This document shows, piece after piece, positions 1-8,570 of a DNA stretch of 64,000 bases. Every line of letters starts with the position of its first letter. Position 1 is the stretch's first letter. The notes below the pieces were generated by a model that had not been told where the DNA came from, did not search any database, and saw nothing but the letters and a program-made list of their open reading frames with translations. Position numbers and translations under genes: made by a program. The stretch comes from Prorocentrum cordatum (Eukaryota; Sar; Dinophyceae; Prorocentrales; Prorocentraceae): assembly GCA_963575745.1 (NCBI GenBank), contig CAUYUJ010015726.1, forward strand, positions 1,853,434 through 1,917,433, given 5' to 3'.

Positions 1-32
1 ACGCGGAGATGGTGCACGAGGACATGAATTGC

Positions 33-575
33 AGCACCAAGATCATCTGTTCTCTGATGAGCGCCGCCTGCAGGATCTGGTCAAGGAGCATTATGAGTGC
101 ATCGCACCCCGATTGAGTTGCACGTGGAAAAGCAAAAGGGGGACGAAGAGACGGATTCCGAGGGCGAGGAGGAGGATGTGAAGAAGCACGAGGAGAAATT
201 TGGCGACGATCCGAAGATCGAGGAGGTTGATGAGGAAAAAGAGAAGGAGGAAAATGTGAAGCGACCCAGATGGTCAAGGAGGTACCCCGCGAGTGGGAGC
301 AGCGCAACAATAACAAGCCGCTGTGGATGCGCAAGTCCGAGGACGTGGCCAACGAGAAGTACGCCCTTTTCTACACATCCCAGTCAAACGACCGGGGGCC
401 ACCTGGTTGTGGAGCACTTCTGACGTGGAAGGCCAACTGGAGTTCCGCGCGCTGCTCTCAGCGCTGCGCTGGGCACCCTTCGACCTGCTCGAGTCCAGAA
501 AGAAGCGCAACCATGTCAAGCTACGCGTGCGTGACTGCAACGTGTTTTGGGGAAAGCACTTCTTGTACCAAACAC
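33..575 (+). pseudogene. HSP90: Hsp90 chaperone fragment, frameshifted
   Basis: A broken, intron-free copy of part of a cytosolic Hsp90 (N-terminal domain end, charged linker, start of middle domain). Recognisable Hsp90 text appears in order but in changing frames: DERRLQDLVKEHYE at about 53-94 (frame 2), PIELHVEKQKGDEE plus the acidic linker ending VDEEKEKEE at about 109-255 (frame 1), [19 protein letters not shown] at about 318-375 (frame 3), then [11 protein letters not shown] and [20 protein letters not shown] at about 425-533 (frame 2). At least three frame changes prevent a continuous product. Similarity ends where the poly-C/poly-G repeats begin. The window edge cuts the 5' side. Absence of introns in a region where genes are intron-rich suggests a processed copy, but no SL or A-tail is visible here. 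Identity is from the family sequence pattern and is strong; the pseudogene status is seen directly. Confidence 0.85.
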
Positions 576-654
576 GAGGTATAGCCAAGTGTATTGCGCG
601 CATCGGCGTCGACGTATATTGTGGTTCCAGGTGTTTGAAAGAGCGTGTTCTACC

Positions 655-1640
655 GCTGCTGGCGGAAAACCGGGGGGGGTCACTACCTGTTCGAACCCCT
701 CCCCCCCCCCCCCCTCCGGAAAACCGGGGGGGGTCACTACCGGTTCGAACCCCTCCCCCCCCCCCCCCAGCTCATCATGAAAAGGGGGGGGGGTCACTAC
801 CGGTTCGAACCCCCCCCCCCTCGAAAACCGAGTGGGGGTGCGGACAGTGGTGGGGACGGTGTTGGTGGGGACAGTGGTGAGGGGACAGCGGGACAGTGGT
901 GGGGACAGTGGGACAGTGGGACAGCGGTGGGGACGGTAGTGGTGGGGACAGTGGTGGGGACAATGGTGGGAACAGGGGGGACAGTGGACAGTGGTGGGAA
1001 CGGTGGTGGTGGGGACAGTGGTGTGGGGACAGTGGGAATGAGGTGGAAACACTGGGACAGTGGGGTACAATGGTGGTGGGGACACTGGTAAAGGGTCGGC
1101 GAGGACGGCGGTGGGACAATGGGACAGAGGTACAGTGGGGACAGTGGTGGGGACAGTGGGGACAGTGGTGGGAACAGTGGGACAGCTCAGTGGGACAGCG
1201 GAGGAGTCAGTGGGACAGTGGGGACAGTGGGGATAGGCAGTGGTTGGGTCCGTGGAGACAGTGGGGAGAGTGGAACCGTGGTGGGAACAGTTGTGGGAAC
1301 AGTGGGGACAGTGCGACAGTGGTGGGGGCACTGGTGGGGACAATAGGGACGGTGGTGGAACCAGCGGGGGCAGTGGTGGTGAGGACAGTGGTGCTGGGAA
1401 CAACAGTGGGGGATGTCATGCGAGCGGTGGTAGGGACCGGGAGTCGTTTGCTGGCGGTGCGTGGGGGGGGGGTCGAACCGGTAGTGACCCCCCTCCGGTT
1501 TTCGAGGGGGGGGGGGGTCCAACCGGTAGTGACCCCCCCCGGTTTTCCGGATCCGGAGGGGGGGGGGGGGGGGGGGGTTCGAACCGGTAGTGACCCCCCC
1601 CCGGTTTTCGAGGGGGAGGGGGGGGGTTAGGGGAAGGGGG
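655..1640. repeat. Inverted poly-G/C repeat blocks around a GTGGGGACA minisatellite
   Basis: Three left blocks (about 664-711, 719-769, 781-823) each read GAAAACC, a G run, TCACTACC, GGTTCGAACC, then a C run. Three right blocks (about 1467-1505, 1510-1546, 1557-1610) are the same unit on the other strand (GGTTCGAACCGGTAGTGACC then C run then GGTTTTC). Between them (about 835-1425) lies an irregular GTGGGGACA / GACAGTGG minisatellite. Long ORFs across it in several frames are artefacts of the lack of stops. Confidence 0.85.
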
Positions 1641-1758
1641 GGGGTTAGGGGAGGGGGGGGGGGGGGGGGAGGGGTGGGTGGGGGGGGGGGGGGGGGGGGA
1701 GGGGTTCCAGCAGGGGGGGGGGATTTTCGGAGGGGGGGGGGGGAGACCCCCGGGCTCC
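1618..1758. repeat. Poly-G tract with GGGGTTAGGGGA motifs
   Basis: Almost pure G on the plus strand, with two GGGTTAGGGG motifs near 1625-1652. Strong G-quadruplex potential. No coding signal. Confidence 0.8.
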
Positions 1759-1759
1759 G

Positions 1760-2300
1760 GAGGAAAAGGTTGGCAATTTTCCACAGTAAAGCGGCGGTGG
1801 ATCACGCTCTCTCAGGTGTTTGAACGTCAGTTTGCGCACCATCAGCTTCCTGATTCGGATTGCCGCGACGTTGCGTTTGTGGCGAAGAACAAGTTCTGGA
1901 GAACATCTGCAGCTTCACCGTGCGAACGCACTCTCCTCGTGCCACATGAACTCGGCAGCCACAGCGCGTTCGTACATTCAGCGCTGCTTGACTTAATTGG
2001 TCTGCTGTCCACCTCGCGTGGCGTGAGGTCCGCTTCGAGGTCAGTCGACGAGGGCCCCGAGCGTCTGTCCCCTCCTGGAGTCTTCTGGTTTTATGGGAGG
2101 GAGTGCGTTCAGGGTGCCCGTGCCATAGAGCCCCGCGTTCTCTATGTTGTACATGCTCGCGTCGTGCTGTGAAACAAGATAGTTGGTTGGCCGAAAGCTT
2201 GTGGTGGCCCGCCGACCTGGGTTGCAAGATTTGACAGTCACGGCCTCGGAATTGTGTTGTCCAGGGAGCTCACGTAGCAGTTGGATTGGTGAACGATCAG
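1760..2300. other. Unassigned stretch, no gene recognised
   Basis: Balanced-composition sequence between the G tract and the CAT repeat. ORFs exist on both strands (for example plus 1760-2172) but none shows a domain, motif or codon pattern I recognise. Confidence 0.5.
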
Positions 2301-2307
2301 CGTTTGC

Positions 2308-2412
2308 CACATGATCATCATCATCACCACTGCCATCATCATCATCATCATCATCAGCATCATCATCATCATCATCAGCATCATCACCATCGTCATCCGC
2401 ATTACCATCCTT
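2308..2412. repeat. CAT/ATC trinucleotide microsatellite
   Basis: Near-continuous ATC/CAT repeats with CAC interruptions. The apparent His-rich or Asp-rich ORFs are translations of this repeat. Confidence 0.9.
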
Positions 2413-2584
2413 CATCACGTCCACCTCGGGAGGATTTGTCGGCGTCCCCTCCCCCCCCCGCGCAAGGTGACGCTGCTGCCCTCCGAGCGTTGCCCCACGG
2501 GCAGCCCGACGGCAACGTCCTCCGAAGGCGCGCCCGGGCAGCAGCCAGGATCGCTGCTGCTGCGACCCCTGTCGCGGGAGGAGG

Positions 2585-2795
2585 GGGGGGGGCAGGGTGC
2601 GGAGGAAGGTTTGGGGACGAGGGGGAGGAAGAGGAGGAGGATGAGGAGGAGGAAGAGTAGGAGGAGGAGAGTGAGGAAGAGGAGAGGGAGGAAGAGGAGG
2701 AGGAATAATACTAAGAGTACTAATCACAACATGAGTAAACATAATAGTAATAAGAAAAGGACGGGGACGAGGAGGAGGAGGAGGAAAAGGGGGAG
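2585..2795. repeat. GGA repeat with an AT-rich ACTAATA tail and second GGA block
   Basis: GGA/GAG polypurine repeat to about 2710, then about 45 bases of AATACTAAGAGTACTAAT-like sequence, then AGG repeats at 2760-2795. The same order, GGA array then ATA/ACTA-rich tail, recurs at 63170-63900. Confidence 0.75.
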
Positions 2796-2799
2796 GACT

Positions 2800-3285
2800 G
2801 ACCATACACCCTTAGGATTCACATACACCCGTATTACGAATACAAAGCACCAACATGTCACTGCACCTCATCACCTAGATACATCAAACCAACCACCATC
2901 AGCAAACGTAGTTCCAGACAGCACGAGCACGCATTGCACAACGTGACAACATTTCAATGGCATGCGCCAGGACCATGCACCGCAACCAGACGTTTAAACG
3001 GTGAGAGCACACATGGGCAACATGCACAATCGACAACGACCAATGACCGCCAGCAATAGCTGGCCCTTTTTCAAACAGATGCACCAAGGAATTCGTCCAA
3101 TAACGTATTCCACGAACGTACATCTGGAAGAAACACCGTCAGGCATATACCACGGGCACGCGTCAATGACATACACAAGTGCCATGCACATCAAACGCAG
3201 GCCGAATTATTATTCTTTCTGGGTGCACACAGGCTTCTGCTTTCGGCCTTCCGCTGGCAATTCCATCGCGTCAGAGGGCTGGCAG
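2800..3285. other. Unassigned spacer
   Basis: Mixed sequence with no convincing ORF, repeat array or RNA gene. Short CAC/ACA-rich stretches only. Confidence 0.4.
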
Positions 3286-3289
3286 TCGT

Positions 3290-3655
3290 GACTTTCCTGT
3301 CCTGGCTCGGGGTCCGCCGAAACCCAGAAAAACCGGGGCACAAACTTGAGTCCCGGCGAGGACGTATGAAGCGGAAACAGAGGTTGTGGCGTTGGATTCA
3401 GGCAGAAGTGCAGCGAGCGGGCAGATTGTTGAAACCGTTCGTTTGTGAGGGGGCCCGAACCGAAAGTTGCATGTGTTACCTCATCCTGAGACAAATGTGT
3501 CTTGGCATCGTTCGGACGTGTGTATTTTTCTTCGGCGAGGACCATCGACAGCATCTCGGACCATCTTGCCAAAAACACACGCACGAACTGGAAAAGCACC
3601 TGGGGAATGCTCGTCCGATCGATGACAAGCTGCTTGTCGAAAGAAATGCGCGGAA
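3290..3655 (-). CDS. Possible exon or degraded gene fragment of unknown function
   Basis: A minus-strand frame is open from a TGA at about 3660 down past 3290 and reads like real protein rather than repeat translation: ISFDKQLVIDRTSIPQVLFQ, then FVRVFLARWSEMLSMV, then LSQDEVTHATFGSGPLTNER and SLHFCLNPTPQPLFPLHTS. A second minus-strand stretch in another frame (about 3670-3890, including VGELLVQVLRSRVGWRAG) lies directly upstream, so either a small intron or a frameshift separates them. I do not recognise the family. No start codon can be assigned. It could be an internal exon of a fifth minus-strand gene or a pseudogene. Confidence 0.35.
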
Positions 3656-4169
3656 CCCGTCAAGCCAAGGTGCTTGCGACCCCGCTCGCCAGCCCACACG
3701 GCTTCTCAGAACTTGTACCAGGAGCTCGCCTACGTTGTCGTTACGTCGCCGACGTCGGCAAGCGTCCTCGACATGTTCACCGCCCATCACCAGCCTGATC
3801 ATCATCGCCTGCATTGCCGCCCCCATCGCCGCAGTCTCCATATGGCATCCTGATCAATGTCGCGGTGATTCCTGCACCCACCTATGCCCAGCAACATACC
3901 AAACTTAATTATGCAATTAAGATCGCCATTGCCCTTCCCCACTGCCTGGAAGGTTGGAAGGTGTAGTGCAACGTAGTCAAGTCGCCGTCCTGCTTTCCTT
4001 CCTCCTCCTCTTCCTCTTTGCCACTTTCTTCTCCTCCCTTCTCGTCTTTCTCATTGTGCTTTTTGTCCCTCCTCGTCATGTTCCTCGTTCGTCTTCCATC
4101 TCCCACCTCCTCGTTCTTCTTCCTCTCATCTTCATCTTCATCAGCCGCGAGCCTGGGTGGAAGTCAGAA

Positions 4170-4310
4170 AGGGCGAGCCTTGTCAGAAGGCTCGGACATC
4201 CCCCGGCCTTTGAGAAGTTTTCCGAGCCCCCCCGCTAAACGCAACAGATTTCTCAGAGGGCGCGGGGGCTCCAGAGAAGTCCCACTGCCTTCTGACAAGG
4301 CCTTCCCCTT
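4170..4310. repeat. Short foldback element
   Basis: Inverted arms GCCTTGTCAGAAGG (about 4175) and CCTTCTGACAAGGC (about 4288-4303) enclose about 100 bases that include TTTGAGAAG/TTTCTCAGAG. Resembles the palindromic elements found in introns elsewhere in the window. Confidence 0.6.
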
Positions 4311-4639
4311 CTCACTTACCCCCCTGGCTCGCCGCCGATGTATCGTTTTCTTCTCCGTCTCTTCTTCTAGGGGAACGAAGAATGACATCAACATAAAAGA
4401 CTCGGAGCACTGCGCGCGGCGGGGGGGAGGCGTTACATTATACCCCCCCCTGGCCCCCCCTATAATGCCCATTATCGCCGAACATAAAGAAACGCGCTCC
4501 TTGATCCACCCCGCCCCGTCATCGTTCCCCCCCTCGTCGTCGCCACCGTCTTTCCCCCTCCGCCCGGCACGGCCCCGAGCCAGAACCCCCCCCCCCCCGC
4601 CTGCTCTGCTCAAGATCGGCGGCGAGCGAGGGGGCAGGG

Positions 4640-4860
4640 AGGAGGGATCCCAGACATGATCGCGTCGTTGAAAAAATCAGGACGGGAGGTTTTTGCCTGT
4701 TTTCGGCCTCGGGGGGCCCTCGCCGGGCCTCGGGACCGTCAAAAAGCGACTCCGGATGAAAAACCGGCTCCGGGGAAAGGGTCAGGACTTCCAGGGACTT
4801 CCAGGGAAAGGGCCGCATTGAAAAAATCAGCACGTCGCATGTCTAGGACTCGGACGGGGG
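4640..4860 (-). repeat. Dispersed element family 3, copy 1 (minus orientation)
   Basis: About 220 bases matching 20385-20605 and 62765-62975 in reverse. Shared landmarks on the sense of the other copies: CATGCGACG, GATTTTTTCAG or GATGTTTTCAG, TTCCTGGAAG or CCCCGGAAGC, GGCCTGGCGAGGGCCCCCCG, then CGACGCGATCATGTCTGGG. No coding potential. Confidence 0.7.
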
Positions 4861-5204
4861 CCACGACGAGGATAAAACCTTTCCAGAGCGTTCCGGACCG
4901 CTCTCAGAGCGTTCTAGAACGCTCGGAGAAGGCTGCTGCGCCCGAGACATCCTCCCAAATCGCGAGATCTCAGAGATTCCCGAGTTACCGTCGGGGCGCC
5001 GAAGAAGGAACCCTTTTCGTTGGGGAGGGGCTTGGGTTTCCTTGATTGTTTTACAGTTTCCCCTCAGGTTTTCCTGAGGTTTTCCATGGGACATCGATCC
5101 TTCATTCGTGGGATAGAAAAAGGTCGGGCCGAACGAACGCGGGGATAGGGAAAGGGAGTGTTGCGAAATCTGCTGCATCCAGCTAGTTTCGGCCCCGCCG
5201 CCGG

Positions 5205-5325
5205 GCCCATTCCTTGACCCAGAGGTCCTCTGGGACAGTTTTTTCGACCAACACTGTACTTACATGTGTTGGTCGATTTATTGTCCCACAACACGCGTGT
5301 GGGACAATTAATCGTCCCAGATTTT
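5205..5325. repeat. GGGACA palindromic element, copy 1
   Basis: Contains CAGAGGTCCTCTGGGACAG, TTTATTGTCCCACA and GTGGGACAATTAATCGTCCC, with several nested inverted repeats. A related copy in reverse order is at 20145-20265. Confidence 0.65.
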
Positions 5326-5516
5326 ATGCGTTTGACATGGTTGCGGAGTGTTTATATCTTTGTGCACGAAGTTGGTTTTCCTAGACTGTTACTTGGTATC
5401 GTGCCAGCTGTTTTGCGTTTGGCGGGGTATCGTACTTGCGCGCAGAGCAGTTTATATCATTGTGTGCGCGAGGTTGGCTTTCCTATACTTCTACATGGCT
5501 TCGCAAAAAAAAGTGT

Positions 5517-5945
5517 CGGCCTCCCTCCTCCTCTTCCTCCTCCTCCTCCTCCTCCTCCTCCGCCTCCCCCTCCTCCTCCTCCTCGGCCGCCTCCTCGGTC
5601 TCGGGAGTCCACAGAAAATGTGCGAGGTGCGTCATTCGACGCTGCACGTGATGCAAAACACCTCATGTTCCCTCGTCGTCGTCGTCGTCCTACCCGCCGC
5701 CGCCTCATCCACTTCATCCGTCCCCTCCTCCAGGGCGCCGCCCTTCGCAAAAAAAAGCGTCGCTGCCGACGGCCTCTTAAGGCTTTCCGCGTGACCTCCC
5801 TCCTCCTCCTCCTCCTCCTCCTCCTCCTCCTCCTCCTCCTCCTCCTCCTCCTCCTCCTCCCTCCTCCTCCTCCTCCTCTTCCTCCTCCGCCTCCTCCTCC
5901 TCCGCCTCCTCCTCCTCCTCGGCCGCTTCCTCGGCCTCGAGAGTC
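5517..5945. repeat. CTC trinucleotide arrays
   Basis: Two CTC/TCC arrays (5520-5585 and 5795-5930) separated by about 200 bases that share CTTCGCAAAAAAAAG and CTCGGGAGTCCACAGAA / CTCGAGAGTCCACAGAA with their surroundings, so the segment appears to be a local duplication. Leu-, Ser- and Glu-rich ORFs here are repeat translations. Confidence 0.8.
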
Positions 5946-6223
5946 CACAGAACATGTGCTACCACCACTGCCACCTCTACGACCACTACTATTACTACTA
6001 CTAGATTGTTGTTGTTCCTACTTTCACCCGCGGCCGAGAGGCTACATCTTCAATTTGAAAGGGTGCGGCCTGATGGGAAAACGCTTAGAGAGCAGGCTAC
6101 TCCTAGGTTGCCTAACTCGGGGCGTGGGCTCTGGACGGCGGGGCGGGTAAGGTTCCCCACATGTCACCGAATTCATGGTTCGGGCGACGCCAACCGTGCA
6201 TCAGTCCAGGTCGACTTTCGAGC

Positions 6224-6282
6224 TCCTCCTCCGTCCTCCTCCTCCTCCTCCTCCCCCTCCTCCTCCTCCTCCTCCTCCTCTT
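6224..6282. repeat. CTC trinucleotide array
   Basis: CTC repeats inside the small inverted-repeat segment 6182-6305. Confidence 0.8.
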
Positions 6283-6284
6283 GC

Positions 6285-6490
6285 ATGGCGCTGGTTGGCG
6301 TCGCCCAGATGACAGCTTGGACCCTGTCGAACTCAGCGTTTCTAGCCCTGCGCCTTGCCTCCTCAGCGCGTTTGGCCTCGGCCCTCTCCCTCCTGTGTTT
6401 TTCCTCGGGGTACGGACGTGGATGACTCCTTCCAGCTTCCCGCGGGCGCCTGCCGCCCAGTTTCCTCTTTCATCCGCTTTGCAGTGCGAT
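6285..6490 (-). CDS. Possible exon encoding a basic charged helix
   Basis: A minus-strand frame reads SHPRPYPEEKHRRERAEAKR, then AEEARRRARNAEFDRVQAVI W, which looks like a genuine charged helical protein and not a repeat translation. Just downstream (on the minus strand) an apparent intron has inverted ends: GGGCGACGCCAACC at 6292-6305 and its complement at 6182-6195, and it encloses a CTC array. Gene extent and start are unknown. It could belong to a gene downstream of gene B on the same strand. Confidence 0.35.
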
Positions 6491-6676
6491 AGCCCTGCTC
6501 CAGGGGCCAAGGCACGGAGATGGAAGAGCGGCGAAAGAGGAACCTGGGCGGCAAGGCGGCCGCGGGAGGCATGGTTCGGAGGACGGCCCCTCCCCCGAAA
6601 CAGCGTTCTGCCCTGGCACCTCCAACGATCGATCTCGCGCTCAGCCCTGTCGGCGACGACGTGGAGGGGTAATACC

Positions 6677-6785
6677 CTCCTCTCCTCCTCCTCCTCCTCC
6701 TCCTCCTCCTCCTCCTCCTCCTCCTCCTCCTCGTCTTGTTATCCTTCTTCTTATTATTATTATTCTTCTTCATCTTTTCCTTCTT
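6677..6785. repeat. CTC array followed by TTATTATTC repeat
   Basis: About 19 CTC units then an ATT/TTC-rich tail. Confidence 0.85.
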
Positions 6786-6789
6786 CCTC

Positions 6790-7330
6790 GCCCTCCTCCT
6801 CATCCAGCCTGTCCATTCTGTCCAGGCTGTGCTCTGACTTCTCATCCGCCGCCTCCTCAACCTCCTCATTCAGAGTCTCGCTAGTTTGGACATCGGGGGG
6901 GGGGCGGGGAGCGCATCAGGCGGGGTGGTGATCGTACTAGGCAGCACGCGGCGTGGCCGTTTGTTCGCATTGGATTGCCATTATTGGGCGAACATGGTTC
7001 TAGAAGAACGCAAGGAGAGGGAGGTGAGCGGGAGGTGCGGGGGGGTCAGACGCCTCTTTCTCCTCACCGTGTCCACCCCCTTCCCACCCTCCCCCTTCCC
7101 ATCCTTCCTTTTCCCACCCTCCTTCGAATTCCTTGATTTGTTTTGCCTGCGATGCTATGGCCGAGCGCCAAAATTGGCACGATGGCCTGAATTGCCAAAC
7201 TCCTGATGCGATCGCCGATGCAACATCATCTGCTGGTGTGTTTTCGACGGCCATTCGCGAGCTCAAACAGCGTGGCTTGCCCACGCCAAGTCCACATGGG
7301 TCAGCGCGGCCTCGTTTCAGAGCGGGCCCT
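6790..7330. other. Spacer downstream of gene B
   Basis: No gene recognised. Contains a short poly-G run (6895-6905) and CCTTCCCACCC pyrimidine tracts at 7075-7125. It should include the 3' end of gene B's transcript; no AATAAA-type signal is evident. Confidence 0.4.
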
Positions 7331-7332
7331 GC

Positions 7333-8570
7333 CTAGTACTTCAAGACCGACGGCATGCTCAGCGACGCCGTTCCAGGGGCGTCGAACACGGACTCAATCA
7401 GATCAGCGAAGGCTGCGCAGAAGTTGTCAGGGTACTCCTGCGTCTGCTTGAGCTCCGCCTTCTTCCCCGTGATCCACTCGCCAGTCTTCCAGCCCTTGCC
7501 AGAGGTGCGAGCACTCTTCTTCTGACGAATGACGACGCGGCTGTCGGTGCTGGCACTGGCTTTGCCCTTGCCCTTGCCCTGAACCGCAGCCGCCTCCTTG
7601 AAACTCTTGTGGAGAACGCTGAACCTCTCGGCGGGGCAGGTGTAGTAGATCTCAGTAGGTTTCAATGAGTTGCCGCCCCAACCGCCCATCCAGAGGAACA
7701 TTTTCTTGGCAGATACATTCTTGATCGCATCCACCATTGAAGGGTCGTGAAACAGTAAGCTGTGCGCAGGCTGCTCCACGGAAACATAGAAGCCGCGCAC
7801 CGCGGCAAGAACCATCACGTAGGACCTCAAGGGGATGGACTGCAAGCTTGATTCGCGTTCTCGTCCTCAGCCTCCCTCATCCTCCTCTTCTGCCTCCTCC
7901 TCCTATTCCTCCTTCTCCTCCTCGCCCATTCCTCCTCCTCCTCTCTTTCCTCGTCCTCCTACTCATTCTCCTCCTCCTCCTCCTCCTTCCTCTCCTCCTA
8001 CCCGCTGTTATTTTTCCACCGCAAGGACGTGAAGGCAGCCACGTGGTTGGCCTCCAACACCTTCTCCCGCGAGACGTCACCTTCAGTGTCGCCACGGCGG
8101 CGCCTGGTGTGCGCGCGGGCCAAGCCAATCCACGTCGAGCATTCCGGAGCCAGGTGGGCGAAGCTGCCGACGCGGAGCGTGCCCAGAAGCCACAGGACGT
8201 AGAGGAGGCCGACCGCGGTGCAGACGTCATGCGAGCCATCAGTCTTGAGAGTGCGGTCTACAGCAAAGGCTCGAATCTGTTTAGATCTCACTCGCTCAGT
8301 AGTGCCACCTTTTCCACTGAACACCTCCACAAATCCCGTGTGCCGAGGTATGAACGGCATCGCATGCACAAAGTAATCGATACAGCACTGCAACATCACC
8401 GACGAAGTACCGTCCTTCAAGTTCAGGCCAACTCCCTTGGAATGCATCTCGCGAGCGGTCCTCACCGCCCATTTCATCCCAATATCGTGATCTGGCGCAG
8501 CAAACGACTGGGCCACGAACATTAACACAAGCATCCACGCTACGCCACGCCAGCCACGAGCGGAAGCCAT
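7333..8570 (-). CDS. Gene B: cytosine-methyltransferase-like protein, two exons
   Basis: Proposed exons 8570-8043 and 7839-7333 join in phase 0 across a 203-nt GT-AG intron that holds a CTC array; product about 344 aa. Exon 1 begins MASARGWRGVAWMLVLMFVA, a hydrophobic signal-anchor-like start, then FVEVFSGKGGTTERV (resembles motif I, FSGxGG, of C5-DNA methyltransferases) and LAPECSTW (at the place of the catalytic PPC motif, but PEC here). Exon 2 has RGFYVSVEQPAHSLLFHDP, matching the position of the ENV motif as EQP, and KKMFLWMGGWG, then ends SMPSVLKY. The altered PPC and ENV motifs make true cytosine methylation doubtful. I recall similar proteins as expanded in dinoflagellates; role unknown. 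The junction after LEANH is favoured because it gives the expected spacing; a phase-2 alternative a few codons later is possible. The ATG lies inside the tail of gene A's last exon. Confidence 0.6.
7860..8000. repeat. CTC microsatellite in gene B intron
   Basis: Imperfect CTC/TCC repeats between the two exons of gene B. On the sense strand it is GAG-rich. Confidence 0.85.

Noticed and set aside
516-1403. 295-codon Pro/Thr/His-rich minus-strand ORF
   Set aside because: Translation of the GTGGGGACA minisatellite and C runs.
655-1620. GGTTCGAACC read as tRNA T-loop sequences
   Set aside because: No acceptor, D or anticodon arm can be folded around any of the six blocks.
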